64,000 nt of DNA, taken from assembly GCA_015501585.1 (NCBI GenBank), contig JADNRY010000117.1, positions 1-64,000 of the forward strand, in the 5' to 3' direction. A program made the translations under genes and the position numbers. The stretch is from Rhodocollybia butyracea. Lineage: Eukaryota; Basidiomycota; Agaricomycetes; Agaricales; Omphalotaceae. This document shows, piece by piece, positions 1 to 10,028 of this stretch; position 1 is the first letter of the stretch, and each line of letters starts with the position of its first letter. The notes under the pieces were generated by a model that did not search any database, was not told where the DNA came from, and was given only the letters and a program-made list of their open reading frames with translations.

Positions 1-176
1 ACCTTGCGGAGAGCAATACTTGGAATGACAAACATTCCCTCCTTGTAATCCACCTTGCAAAACTGTGGACGCAAAGTACAAATCTTGCTGGTTACCCCAC
101 TTGCGAACAAAGATTCTGGTAAGCATAAGGCATCTTCTGGTGACTTGGCGGAAAGGCATACAACATCACCTGGCAT
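1..176 (-). CDS. partial unknown ORF running off the left edge
   Basis: On the minus strand an ATG at 176-174 opens a frame of 58 codons without a stop that leaves the window at base 1. The peptide has a mixed, protein-like composition and begins MPGDVVCLSAK. No family was recognised. The plus-strand frame over the same bases is shorter and ends in low-complexity Phe/Leu. It is probably the start, or a 3' piece, of an element-encoded gene, given the repeats to its right. Confidence is low because it is cut by the window edge. Confidence 0.3.
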   Translation of the reverse strand, partial: MPGDVVCLSAKSPEDALCLPESLFASGVTSKICTLRPQFCKVDYKEGMFVIPSIALRK

Positions 177-354
177 GAAACACCAGCTCTGTTATGACCC
201 GGATCTAAATCCTATACACCCAATCTTTTTTCTTCTGTAACCAACTATGAACACTATCATTAATACTTCTACTTAACATTTTACATTCATTAGTTATTCA
301 ACACCATTTGGGTTAATGCTGCACACATTCTTCCAGAACACCAGAATGATCTTT

Positions 355-505
355 AACAGTCACTGCACAGTCTGCACAGTCATGACATCATTCTAGCTCC
401 ACAACTATGATGTCATCTTGCTACTCCACAATCATGATGTCATTCCACTGCTCCGCAGTTATGATATCACATCACTGCTCCACAGCTATGACATCATTGC
501 ATAGC
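355..505. promoter_or_regulatory. 27-bp phased array of ATGANRTCAT palindromes
   Basis: Five near-identical 10-bp palindromes of the form ATGACATCAT, ATGATGTCAT or ATGATATCAC lie at 382, 407, 434, 461 and 488, so spacing is 25, 27, 27 and 27 bp. Each is preceded by a CTCCACA or CTCCGCA word. These resemble CRE/ATF-type bZIP sites. Together with the TGASTCA sites and TATA box downstream, they look like the enhancer of an LTR or other element promoter (inference). Confidence 0.6.
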
Positions 506-518
506 CTCTTTACATCAA

Positions 519-653
519 TGACTCAATATCAGTCATTGCACAGCCAGATATCTGAGTCAACTACGGTTCCGCATACATGACTCAATATTAGTCATTGCAC
601 AGCATTACATAGTCAGACTGACTCATCCGCAGTATTTCCGCAGTTATGACTCA
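519..653. promoter_or_regulatory. five TGASTCA (AP-1/Gcn4-like) palindromes
   Basis: TGACTCA or TGAGTCA occurs at 519-525, 553-559, 578-584, 619-625 and 647-653. Several copies are followed by an ATATTAGTCATTGCACAG-like tail. TGASTCA is the known core of the Gcn4/AP-1 family of bZIP factors. The block lies directly upstream of a TATA box. Confidence 0.6.
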
Positions 654-699
654 AATCTAGTCATTCCGCAGCATTTCCTAACTAGTACACATTGCACAG

Positions 700-707
700 T
701 ATATAAG
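700..707 (+). promoter_or_regulatory. TATA box (TATATAAG)
   Basis: TATATAAG lies 47 bp after the last TGACTCA site and about 105 bp before the hairpin array. A transcript starting some 30 bp downstream would carry the hairpins in its leader. This is a consensus match only. Confidence 0.45.
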
Positions 708-808
708 TAGTCTAGATTTACCAATGTACGTTAGACATATTATTTTTCTTAAATCCAAACCCCCACTTGTTTGCTGTTATCACTTGTGTGAATCACCAGA
801 CCAACTCA

Positions 809-1256
809 TTGTATATTGTTGAGCTATCTCCAAGCTACAATACACATTTATACATCTTGTTGAGCTAACTCCAAGTTGTATCCACTAACATTCACCTGTT
901 GAGCTATCTCCTAGTGAATACTTCTTTAATTGCCACTTGTTGAGCTATCTCCGAGTTGCAACTTCCTATTACTTGTTGAGCTATCTCCAAGTATTAGACA
1001 TCACACTCACTATTACTTGTTGAGCTATCTCCGAGTACTAGACACCACACTCACTATTACTTGTTGAGCTATCTCCGAGTACTAGACACCACACTCACTA
1101 TTACTTGTTGAGCTATCTCCGAGTACTAGACACCACACTCACTACTACTTGTTGAGCCATCTCCGAGTACTAGTTCTGATTCATATTACTGCTTGTTGAG
1201 CTATCTCCGAGGGTAATCTTATTATTATTATTTGTCGAGCTATCTCCAAATAATAA
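809..1256 (+). repeat. array of 11 hairpins with a conserved loop and co-varying stems
   Basis: Eleven units share the core TTGAGCTATCTC (variants TTGAGCTAACTC, TTGAGCCATCTC, TCGAGCTATCTC). Units lie at 809-840, 850-881, 890-919, 930-961, 966-997, 1010-1041, 1054-1085, 1098-1129, 1142-1173, 1185-1217 and 1225-1256, repeating every 37-44 bp. The ~10-nt flanks differ between units but are complementary within each: TTGTATATTG with CAAGCTACAA, TTGCCACTTG with CGAGTTGCAA, and TTATTATTTG with CAAATAATAA (10 of 10 paired). Inside the core, GAG and CTC are invariant and could pair around a CTAT tetraloop. The central units are also near-identical tandem copies. This is a pattern of a structured RNA or DNA element, not of ordinary satellite drift. 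Confidence 0.85.
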
Positions 1257-1441
1257 CTTCTGTGAGTTTCGTATTACAAACTAGTTACTAACTTTACTTG
1301 AGCCTAGTTGTTTGAGTATATATTTTTTGCCTAGCGGTTTCAACGAACAGAAAGGCTTGCTCTATAATCTCATTAATTTTTCTTATCATTTTTACTGCTG
1401 AGTTACGTACTGTGAAGGTTTGGACGAGACTATTGATCGAG

Positions 1442-1977
1442 TCATAACAAGCTCTGGGGGAGTGGTATACCACCAAAGGAGAATGGAAGGATAGGCGCAG
1501 CCAGAGAAAAGATGCTGAACAGATTATTGGGAATTGCGGCTTCCTCTTCAGTCACCTGCTTCAATGTCCATGTGGAAAGATTGAAACCGCATTGGTAGGT
1601 TTCAAACAAAAAGTCAAACTGCTTCATCTTTGGATCGTGCAAACATGTCTGTGAATAGCAGAAAGCACACACATCAAACTCAGGAGCATCAATGCCAAAC
1701 ATTTCTGCATAAGAGCAAGCATCAGAGTGGGAAAATAATGCCAGTGCTAGAGGCAAATGTGGGGGGTAAAGGGTGTTCTTCCACTTGCAGATGCTGAATT
1801 GATCAGCACATCCAATGTTGCTGAAGGATCTGCTTTGCAAGTGTACTGGTGAGGTGGTAATACCCCCTTCCCAGCAGCCATTTCAGCACTCTGGGCCTTC
1901 AATTGCTCCCACTTCTCAACATCAGAGCAGAGCCAACACCGCTCCCAAAACAGCAAGAAAGTCATACCTCCTGCCAA
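1442..1977 (-). CDS. unknown minus-strand ORF, probably frameshifted
   Basis: Two minus-strand frames follow each other: 1977-1747 (protein-like, with KWEQLKAQSAEMAAGKG) and 1840-1442 (132 aa, with CAFCYSQTCLHDPKMKQF, a Cys/His-rich stretch). They look like one reading unit with a frame change near 1800. The family was not recognised. A plus-strand frame over 1855-2227 is also open, so strand assignment is uncertain. It sits between the hairpin array and the foldback fragment, so it is likely element debris. Confidence 0.3.
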
Positions 1978-2657
1978 CGCTCAAGCTGGACCTAATTGTC
2001 CCCATACTCAGCTGGTGCATCAACCACCCACCTCTGAAATCAACAAGAAGGATGAGCCGCAAGCTGCTATAAAAGCGGAGGTACCGGAGGATAACAAGTT
2101 GCTTGCGAGGGCAAAATCATTTGATGAGCCAAGTGCTAGCCGTGTACTTAACAAATTCAAATGGGAAATCCATGCAATTTGTTCTGAATACCTTGGAGAA
2201 TCTTGGGACCCAACTGGTTCATTGTAACCAGGCTCATCAAGGATACTGTGCAGTCATTGAGCTTGGGGCTCAGTTAATGACTGTTGAGACACGCCTTGGG
2301 AAGATGACATTGGGATTGGTGTCTTTGGCGCTCAACCAGGCAGCACAGATAGACAAGAAGACAGCGATGTCTTTCGCCAACAAAGTTCAGACTCAGTACC
2401 AGATCAATGAGGAGGTACCTGAAGGCTTGTTGTTTAGTGAGCGGGTTGAGCAGCTGGAGATGCTGGCGGCGGTCAGACAGTTTTGTCTGATGAGTTATGC
2501 ATGTATTTGCGAAGGGGAGAGGCTTCCTGATGTTCCGAAGCATCTTCTTGAATATAAGTTTTATGATCCGCCTGTTGCTCTTCCAGCCAGTGAAGTCCCT
2601 CCCTCGAAGCCAAAGCCAAAGCATCAGGAAAAGGCTAATGCACTCAAGCCAACTTGA
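1855..2657 (+). pseudogene. unknown ORF, frameshifted and cut by a foldback element
   Basis: A plus-strand frame is open from about 1855 and includes EINKKDEPQAAIKAEVPE and SRVLNKFKWEIHAICSEY. It stops at 2225-2227. The same protein-like character continues in another frame from about 2215 (HQGYCAVIELGAQL, then NKVQTQYQINEEVPEG) until the foldback terminus CATCAGGAAAAGG at 2622. This suggests one gene with a frameshift near 2215 that was then interrupted. No recognised domain; a Gag-like or element-accessory protein is possible. The overlap with a minus-strand frame at its left end is unresolved. Confidence 0.35.
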
Positions 2658-3460
2658 GTATATTTGCCAACTTGAGGCCAACTTGAGTATATTTGTCTAC
2701 TTGAGGTTGACCTGGGCAAACTTGAGTAGATTTGCTAACTTGAGGCTAACCTGGGTCAACTTGAGTAGATTTGTTAGCTTGAGATCAACCAGGGTCAACC
2801 TCAGTAGATTTGTCAACTTGAGGTTAACTTGAGATTAACTGAAGTCAACTTGAGCTTAACCTGGTATAAGGCATGTACTGAGTTCAACTGTAGAGTAGTA
2901 ATGCCCAAAGTTGCTATTTAAGTTGAACTTGAATGAGGTTTAGGTTTAAAAAAGATCAATTGTGTAGACAGAGGTCATTAGGTATCTAGACAAATTCTAT
3001 ACAACTGGGGGTAGTGTGGGATGGGACCAGGGTAGGAAAGTGCAAAGTCAGGAAGTGAATCAAGGAACATAGAGAGGCTCCCTAGAGACTGCAAATGTGC
3101 CCTACATTGAAAAAATTGAGAGAAAACCAAGGGAGAGATGGCAAAAACATCAAAAATCACCTAAGTGAGACTAGGAGGAGATGAACAAGATGGAAAGTGA
3201 CCAGAAAACGAGTGGAGGAGCATTGAGAGGGTCCTAATCGAATGTGAAAGGACCCTACCTCGGGAAAATTGAGTGAAAATTGAAGGAGTTATGGCAAAAA
3301 CATTGAAAAATGACGAGAGAGCAATGGAAAAGGTTGGAAATTGCTCTAGCGTGAGTGGGGCGATAGTGAGGGTGTACCTAGGGGATCTAAACGAGCCCTG
3401 TCCGAAAGAAATTGAATGAAAACTGATGGAATGGAACATGAGGTACTTGCGCTCTGGACT
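2622..3460 (+). mobile_element. 5' fragment of the foldback element found whole at 33032-37274
   Basis: It begins with CATCAGGAAAAGGCTAATG, the same terminus as at 33032. Tandem CAACTTGAGG-type repeats follow to about 2860. Next comes the same unique segment (ACTGAGTTCAACTGTAG, then AAAAAAGATCAATTGTGTAG), then about one and a half copies of the ~307-bp satellite dimer, with AAAATCACCTAAGTGAGAC and CCTAGGGGATCTAAACGAGCC. Similarity is lost near 3460, so the centre and right arm are missing. The left end interrupts an ORF. Confidence 0.8.
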
Positions 3461-3475
3461 CGTGGACATCTCTAC

Positions 3476-3840
3476 ATGACTTGGAGTCTAATTTGACAAC
3501 CCCGACTTTCAACTCTTTTCCTCAGGGTTAGGGATTGGTCCAACCCGGCCATTTCCCATTTTGATGTGACATATGGGCGCTCCGCATATAAGTGCCTGAA
3601 ATTTATTCACATCACTCCAGCCGGCGGGTGCTCCTTGACAAGTAGTAATTTTGTAACATGGGCCATTGTACACCCAGGCTACTTAGTCTCCAAAAAACCA
3701 AAAAAGGCAATAGTCGATTGGATGGTCAGCAAACCGGTAACTAGCGGTGATCATATGCCAATCAACTTACAACTTTGTATGATGATCTATTTTTTTTTTT
3801 GAAAGCCTCTGCTCTGGTACACTAGCAAACATTAAAGACA
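3476..3840. other. no gene seen
   Basis: Short frames only, with a T10 run near 3789-3799. Nothing recognisable. Confidence 0.4.
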
Positions 3841-3889
3841 CTTAGGCACATGTAATAAGTGCCAAAAACCCGGAATGCTTCCAGTTTTG

Positions 3890-4510
3890 GGTGCCAAAGA
3901 TGTAGACATTCAAAAACACCCTCTCCCAATCTGGAAGTATGTTTCCTCTATGAAACACACCAGATTCTGTATGGCCTTTTAAAAGGCACCCAATAGCTAT
4001 CCTAGAGGCCTTTGAAAAGGCCAGCGATAGTGCTTTGACCACCCCAAATATGGAAGTTACAAAAGACTTACTAAGCACTGTTTTGGGCACAAGGGCAACC
4101 CCTAATATTAGAGAGCTGTCCAAAACAGTGCCAAAACTGGCAAGTTAGGGGTTGGGGTTGAGAATATATTTGGGGTGCAGGGGCTTGCCCCTGCTGTTTT
4201 AAGGTTAGCTTTTGGTTAGGGGTTAGGGTTAGTATTTAGGGTTAGGGCTTTGCTTCCGGGTCAATGGCTAGGGTTAGGGTTAGGCAGACAGTGCCAATAG
4301 GTAGAGGTGACTGATAGGGGGGCAAGGGGGGTTGTCAGTTTTTTCTCAAAATGCCTCGTTCTTGAGGTATAGCCTGTTTATGATTTCTCCCTATGAGGAG
4401 GAGGGCTTCTTATTTAGGATGGTCAAAGCCCATTGCCTGTCTTTTAAAAGGCTTTACAGAATCAGCTGTGAAACATACTTCTGGATTGGGAGAGGGCATG
4501 TTCGACCTCA
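3890..4510. repeat. inverted repeat enclosing TTAGGG-rich sequence
   Basis: The left arm (about 3915-4000, with CCCTCTCCCAATCTGGAAGT and CCTTTTAAAAGGC) is the imperfect reverse complement of the right arm (about 4425-4500, with CTTTTAAAAGGCTTTACAG and TTCTGGATTGGGAGAGGGC). Between them, 4212-4288 holds several TTAGGG units interrupted by other bases. The arrangement suggests a decayed palindromic transposon that carries telomere-like repeats. Confidence 0.55.
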
Positions 4511-4663
4511 CAGAATTCAATTAAGGTGAAGATTATCAAAGTTCACGGCCCTTATTTGATATGGAGCGCCCAAATCTATCAGATCTTATGAGATCTTTTC
4601 TGTCACACATAAAATTGACTGGCCATACACACAGAGCAGTGCGGCCATTGACAACCTGATTGC

Positions 4664-4860
4664 TCAATAGCAAAGGGGTTGCTGGACTCTTCTACACTCC
4701 CCTACCCATCCCCTACCCATCCCAAAGCATACCCTATTCAACCCTAGGTCATGACCTAGGGCTCCTGGGTCACGACCAACCTGAGCTTGGTCATGATCTA
4801 ACCCCAAGGTCATGACCTGAGGCCAAAGGATAGGCCCAGGATTCTGGGTCTTTTTAGTCA
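4664..4860 (-). repeat. GGTCATGACC repeat family, copy 1
   Basis: Repeated palindromes GGTCATGACC and variants (GGGTCACGACC, GGTCATGATCT) occur at about 15-45 bp spacing. The end GGGTCTTTTTAGTCAGGTCAATGTAAC is the reverse complement, with small differences, of the start of the copy near 51350. The two are therefore copies of one repeat in opposite orientation. Confidence 0.6.
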
Positions 4861-6560
4861 GGTCAATGTAACAAAAGTGTAAGCTAACAAGACCTAGACA
4901 GTGATTGCCTAAAGTGTCCATAGCCTGACAGAAATCCTGCACTGTCTGTATGTTCAGAAACCAAATTTGTGCTCTTCACAGGAAAGCTGGTCTCCAACTG
5001 AGTGGTGGACATAGTGGTAAAGTCCCGCAACAAAAGAACTAGAGAACTAGTACTGACCCCGGATGAATCAATTTGTTTAGGGACCCCCAACAAGGCTCTA
5101 TTATTCTGTAATTGAACGGCTTGTTTTATCAACTTTCTCCTAAAGGTTTTCTCTGTGACATAGGTTTGACAACTTGCTTCTGTACTCTCCCACAGCTTAG
5201 CCTCGTTGTTGTCAAACGGAGATTTTATTAGCTAAGTAAAGTTGTGTTCCCCCATCTCAAACTTGCTCTTAGCTCCCAACCCAGATCCTTCCTACCAGCT
5301 CTAACACTCAGTATCTTTCAGCCAACCAAGGGTCTTTCATACACGCAACAGAAAATTTTGCTTCCAACCAGCTTGAATCCCCATCTGATTCCCGTCATTA
5401 CTTCTGTCCATTTGATGAACTCCGTCTGTCCTTCCATTCATCTAACCAACAACAAAAACCTCTCCCATCTTATTCAACTTGAGTACCGCCCATCTAACTG
5501 ACAACAATCTCCCTTCCCACCAAGTGAAAACCCACTGAATTTCCTTCTGAGTCTTTCATTTGACCAACAAAATTTTCCATTAGCCATCCAAAGACTCCTG
5601 ACTCACGATCCAGATATCCTTTACATTCCCCCCTCCCTGTCGAGGTGTTGAATATTATTTCAGTGTGGTAGTGATTTTTACAGCTGTGTAAAAATACCTG
5701 TAGATGTACTGTAAGTTGACCGTAAGAGACTGTATTTCAGGCCTCTTTACAGCTATGGTACAGAGTCACCATATCCCAACGTAAGTTACTGTAAAATCTA
5801 TGGTGCAGATCCCTGGACAGTAGCTTGAACTTAATCCTATGATGCTCAAAGTTCCACACTCATATCTTTGTTTGCTATAAAAGTCAATATGTATTTATGC
5901 AACCTTGAGGCTCTAGGTTTCCTGATATATCTACTGTCGCTACCAATATCCCACATCGCCAGAAGCACACTAGAAAACTCTTTCCATTTGTGCATTGGCG
6001 GCCATTGGAACTGGCTGAACGACTTGGTTTTAGTCTTGGCTCGCTTCCCCGTACCTGTCCAATGTTCTTCATATCAAGGACATTAAAAACTTTGTAGTGA
6101 AATCGGCAGAAGCAATGACTACTGCTAACATACAAGACTCTACATGACTTTACCTGCTGCATACCCGGGTTCATTATAATGAAAAGGATCTACACGTGTC
6201 CTCTATCCCTTAGACCCTACCTTGTGCATACTAAAATACCGAAACACAGAGATGTGTTTGTACGATTGGTAACACATTCCTTGTCCGTGGCGTGGCTCCA
6301 TCACTCAGAAAGGAACAGACCGGCAAACCCCTGTAAATGGCCCCTCTGCCGTCTAAGGCATCTATGCCACTTATACACAGAGCACAAATGTTATGCCCTC
6401 TTGGAGTGCAATTAAAGGTAACACTTCCTGGATATGGCGTGCAAGCTGACCCCAGGCCCCCATTAAAAGTGGATTTGGCCTCGCTACCCACACTGGATGT
6501 CCTGTGTAACACTGGCCCTCATCGGTAAATATGTCCATGATGTCCTCTCACTACGGGCCA
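4861..6560. other. no convincing gene
   Basis: A minus-strand frame at 5132-4884 (82 aa) and short plus frames at 5244-5501, 5868-6086 and 6179-6415 are present, without recognisable domains, splice structure or repeats. 5640-5820 is rich in TACAG/CTGTA words. Confidence 0.3.
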
Positions 6561-6562
6561 TT

Positions 6563-6706
6563 AGCATTTACAGTAACCCCCGTGCAGTCACCCTGCAGTC
6601 ACCTGCAGTCACCCAGAACAGTCACCCAGCAGTCACCCTATGGCTAAATGCAGTCACCCCAACAGTCACCTTAAGGCCAAATGCAGTCACCCTAGCAGTC
6701 GCCCAA
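6563..6706. repeat. CAGTCACC cluster 1
   Basis: About nine CAGTCACC or close words occur in 140 bp, including CCCTGCAGTCACCTGCAGTC and two longer units containing GGCTAAATGCAGTCACCC or GGCCAAATGCAGTCACCC. It belongs to the same repeat family as the block at 7137-7400. Confidence 0.7.
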
Positions 6707-7136
6707 TTAATTATATATGTAACATGAAAAACAGCAATGTATCCTGTATCCTGTGTACTAAGTGTACCCAACTGTAGTTATTCCTAATGTCCAGCCTCTG
6801 GACAAAATATTTAATCCAGACTCTGCATACTTAGTGTTTCATCACTCTTTACACTTTTTCACCTGATCCTTTTCCTATCCATATGTTGGAGATATTGACA
6901 TCAGCCAAGCAATTGGTTTGCTTGCCGAAGTTTATCCTACCGATATTTCTCCTGTGGAGCTTATATGTTTTACCCTATGTTTTGTGATATATTTCTCCGT
7001 ATGTTTATGTTTAACTCAAGTTTAACTATGATCAATGTTTACACTGAGCATTCTAAGGTGATACTAAGTGCACACCATGATTTAGCTATTTAGTCCATTT
7101 TTCAGAAATAACAATCACCTTTGAGCCATCTACCCA

Positions 7137-7400
7137 TTTACAGTCACCCTGCAGTCACCTTTGAGGCATTTTACAGTCACCCATCAGTCACCTTTGGTAT
7201 GTTTACAGTCACCGACAGTCACCTTTGGTATGTTTACAGTCACTCAGCAGTCACCTTTGATGTATTTACAGTCACCCTGAAGTCACCTTTGGAATATTTA
7301 CAGTCACCCAGCAGTCACCCTTGAGGTATTTGCAGTCACCCAGCAGTCACTTTTGAGATATTTGCAGTCACCCTGCAATCACCTTTGAGACACCAACAGT
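7137..7400. repeat. CAGTCACC tandem array, 32-bp period
   Basis: Eight units start CAGTCAC at 7141, 7174, 7206, 7237, 7269, 7301, 7333 and 7365, so the period is 31-33 bp. The unit is approximately TTTACAGTCACC, then CNGCAGTCACC, then TTTGAGGTA. A further small cluster of GCAGTCATC/CACC lies at 7600-7650. Confidence 0.8.
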
Positions 7401-8090
7401 AGTCTTTGAGACTGCATTGTAACAAAATACTACAGAAGAGCAAGTCTGATATTAAATTTGGACTGTCCACAGGTCCCAGTTGCAGGAATATTGCAAATCA
7501 GAGTTTAAGGTCACATGAAATGTTAAGTTGGGTCAAATACTTAATAAATGTACAGTCTAATGCAACAAAGTGCAGTAAGATTCATCAAATTTACTATCAC
7601 CTCGCAGTCATCTTGCAGTCATCTGCAGTCACCCGCAGTCATCAGCAAAACCTAAGACCTATGGAACCTCAGTGACCAGGCCTCCCAGATGTGATTGGTT
7701 TTGGGAATCTGGATCCCTAGAAATCATTCTAAGTCTAAATAGATACCTCAATGGAAATAGTCATTCTCAATGGATGAATTTGCCCAGTTTGGAAATCATG
7801 GAAACTTTCATCCGCTCTGGAGCTCATGTACTTGATTTCCAGAATGGACAAAAGTTTCCATGATTTCCAAATTGGAAACCTTACTCCATACTTCCCATAT
7901 TGGACCGCCATATCCAGCTCTCCCATAATGACATCTCCTTGCCAGAGGCCTCACGATGGCAAACAGATCCCAAATAATTATTTCTCATTCAGATTGTACA
8001 CAAATCATGTAGCAACGGGACATCAAATATATAAACATTGGCGATAATGTGGGACATGACATTGAATAAAGGAAGGCATTCGAGTATCAT
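7401..8090. other. no gene seen
   Basis: Contains a short CAGTCATC cluster (7600-7650). 7690-7920 has repeated TTGGAAATCATGGAAA-like words in both orientations. No supported coding sequence. Confidence 0.35.
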
Positions 8091-8099
8091 CAAAGAGAG

Positions 8100-9440
8100 G
8101 TGCACATTAAAGAGGTATCAGCCTGGAAGATTACATGCGCGCAAAGGAAGCATGGGAATGGTAAAACATTGAACACAAGAAGGACGGCGAACCAAGAAAC
8201 GAACGAATTTAGGTAAGAATGTATGCCATTCCCAAAGAACGAGGGCTAAAGATGAACTTACACTCCATCGCGAAGGAAGATTTACCTTGGCAGCATACAT
8301 GAGCAACGAATGACAGCAAAAGTAAGAGACTCACAACGTTGCCTCCGACCTCCACGCCCCTCTCGTTCAGAACTCCAGCTTCATGTTTTGTAGCATTCGG
8401 GCCCAGTCTTCCACCAGATCGGTTGCTCTCGAGCTAGACTAGCGTTCAAGAGAGAAAACATCTGGTGAAGTAAAGACAGCGGGGTTACGGTGCATCGACC
8501 AGGCCTGAGTAGCGAATCTAGCAACAACAACGGTCCTGAAGGAAGCTCAAAGCCCAGCAGATCAAAACCTGCGTTGACGGCCTCGGTTTGTGTAAAGATT
8601 TTGAGGGACGAGATGTCGAGAGGACCGGGAGCGGCAGGGTATACTGGAGACCCAGAATACCAATAATTAGTAGGAGTCGTCAACGCAGAATGCAATGAAA
8701 TGAACCTTCCTTGATGAACACGTTGAGATACAGGACATATCGTAGTGGCGAGACAGTTTCCAAAGGAGATATGATGCAGAAACGGACGAGCCAGTAATCC
8801 TGAGGCGAGAAAAGGTGCGGTGATGCATGAACGAAAGTTTGAATGACTTACATGTGACCGATCGCCTCGGAAATGATGTCGTTATTAGGCATTGTCTGTC
8901 CAGTAGAAGAATAAGTACTTCAAGAGAAGGCGGTGGAGTAGAGAGATGGTATCCGCAGATTCGTCAACCGCCCACGAGTTCATCTCAGGAGCTGGCATGA
9001 GCTTGGTAAACCCGTTTGTTCAGGCTAGAAGTGTACCGGGAATTTGCACGGTTGGCAGAAGTATAGTGCAGAGCGTAGCCTTTGCAGATCATAGCATGAG
9101 AAATAGAGAGCAGTCATGGTGCAGAAAATGAATATGTAATCGCGCATATACCCGAGACAAACGTACCTGTACTCATCGTTGTTCCTGAAAAACACATAAA
9201 AAAACGCGTCAGATTTGAACGCGCCATTTCAAAAGCATAGTAAACGCACGTAAGTAGTACCACAGCAACTGAGCTAGATTTTTCAAGAAGTTGGTGGATG
9301 AATATTGTTCGACGCAAACAATGTGGATTGATCCCAAAGTCAGAAGCCATCGCATACCAAGGACCAGGGATATCGATGACTAGATGCAGGATGTTACAGA
9401 GGGATCTGAGAACGGCGTAGGTCACTATGCGGCAATAGGG
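8100..9440 (-). pseudogene. decayed cytochrome P450 monooxygenase
   Basis: Minus-strand pieces in several frames follow the order of a fungal E-class P450. An N-terminal IPGPWYAMASDF piece lies near 9370. An I-helix region has DIISEAIGHM (8890-8860), an intron with GTAAGT and TCAG ends, then ITGSSVSASYLLW in the next exon. A K-helix-like YLNVFIKE is followed by YPAAPGPL (near 8630). FDLLGFELPSG and AWSMHRNPAVF (near 8490) precede the heme loop. P450s are heme enzymes that hydroxylate small molecules, usually in the ER membrane. Here frames change several times, stops interrupt them, and no FxxGxxxCxG heme-Cys motif is legible below 8345. It is therefore non-functional. It is the clearest host-type gene relic in the left third. 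Confidence 0.7.
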
Positions 9441-9442
9441 AT

Positions 9443-9615
9443 CCGCACCGTAACCGTATAATACGGTTGACGGTACGGTTACGGGGGTAGCCGTAACCGT
9501 ACCGTATAGCTTCTCAGCATCAACTTTACGGTACGGCTTTGGTACGGCATTGATACCGTATTGACCCGTAAAAGACGGCCGTGTACGGCTACGATACGGC
9601 CGTACTTTATACGTT
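9443..9615. repeat. CCGTA/TACGG-dense patch
   Basis: Within about 170 bp the words CCGTA and TACGG, and longer forms such as CCGTAACCGTA and GGTACGG, recur on both strands, many forming short palindromes. The density is unlike its surroundings. It lies at the 5' end of the P450 relic. Confidence 0.65.
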
Positions 9616-10028
9616 TCAACGATAGCCTCTCCCACCTTTAACGCAGTAATCCACTAAAAGCATAGCTTCACGCTACAGTACGGGTATTCTACGAGGTGTG
9701 TAAGTATTAGTAAGTAGCTTGGTAAGTAAATCAGTAAGCCACATCGGAGGAATATCGGTGCCGGATTGACATGACATCATTGTCGGATCGGCAACTTCAT
9801 GATACTCATCTCTTATCTAGGGATGGAAATGGAAAAGGGCATGCTTGAGCTTGGAAACAGGTAGTGTATCCTTGCTTTATAAAGGACCCGAGTACTTCGA
9901 TCTTCTCCCCAATTTCATCTCACTTGGCAATGACGGCGCTGCCTTTGGCACGAAAGCACATTCTCAAAGGTACATCTTACTCTCATTAATTGTGTTAATA
10001 CTTTTACTATCGCTTCATGCAGCTCACA

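Noticed and set aside
809..1256. CRISPR-like array of repeats and spacers
   Set aside because: The spaced conserved core superficially resembles repeats and spacers, but spacers are complementary to each other in pairs, the setting is eukaryotic, and no cas genes are present.
4212..4288. A true telomere or chromosome end
   Set aside because: Units are few, interrupted, and enclosed by other sequence on both sides inside an inverted repeat.
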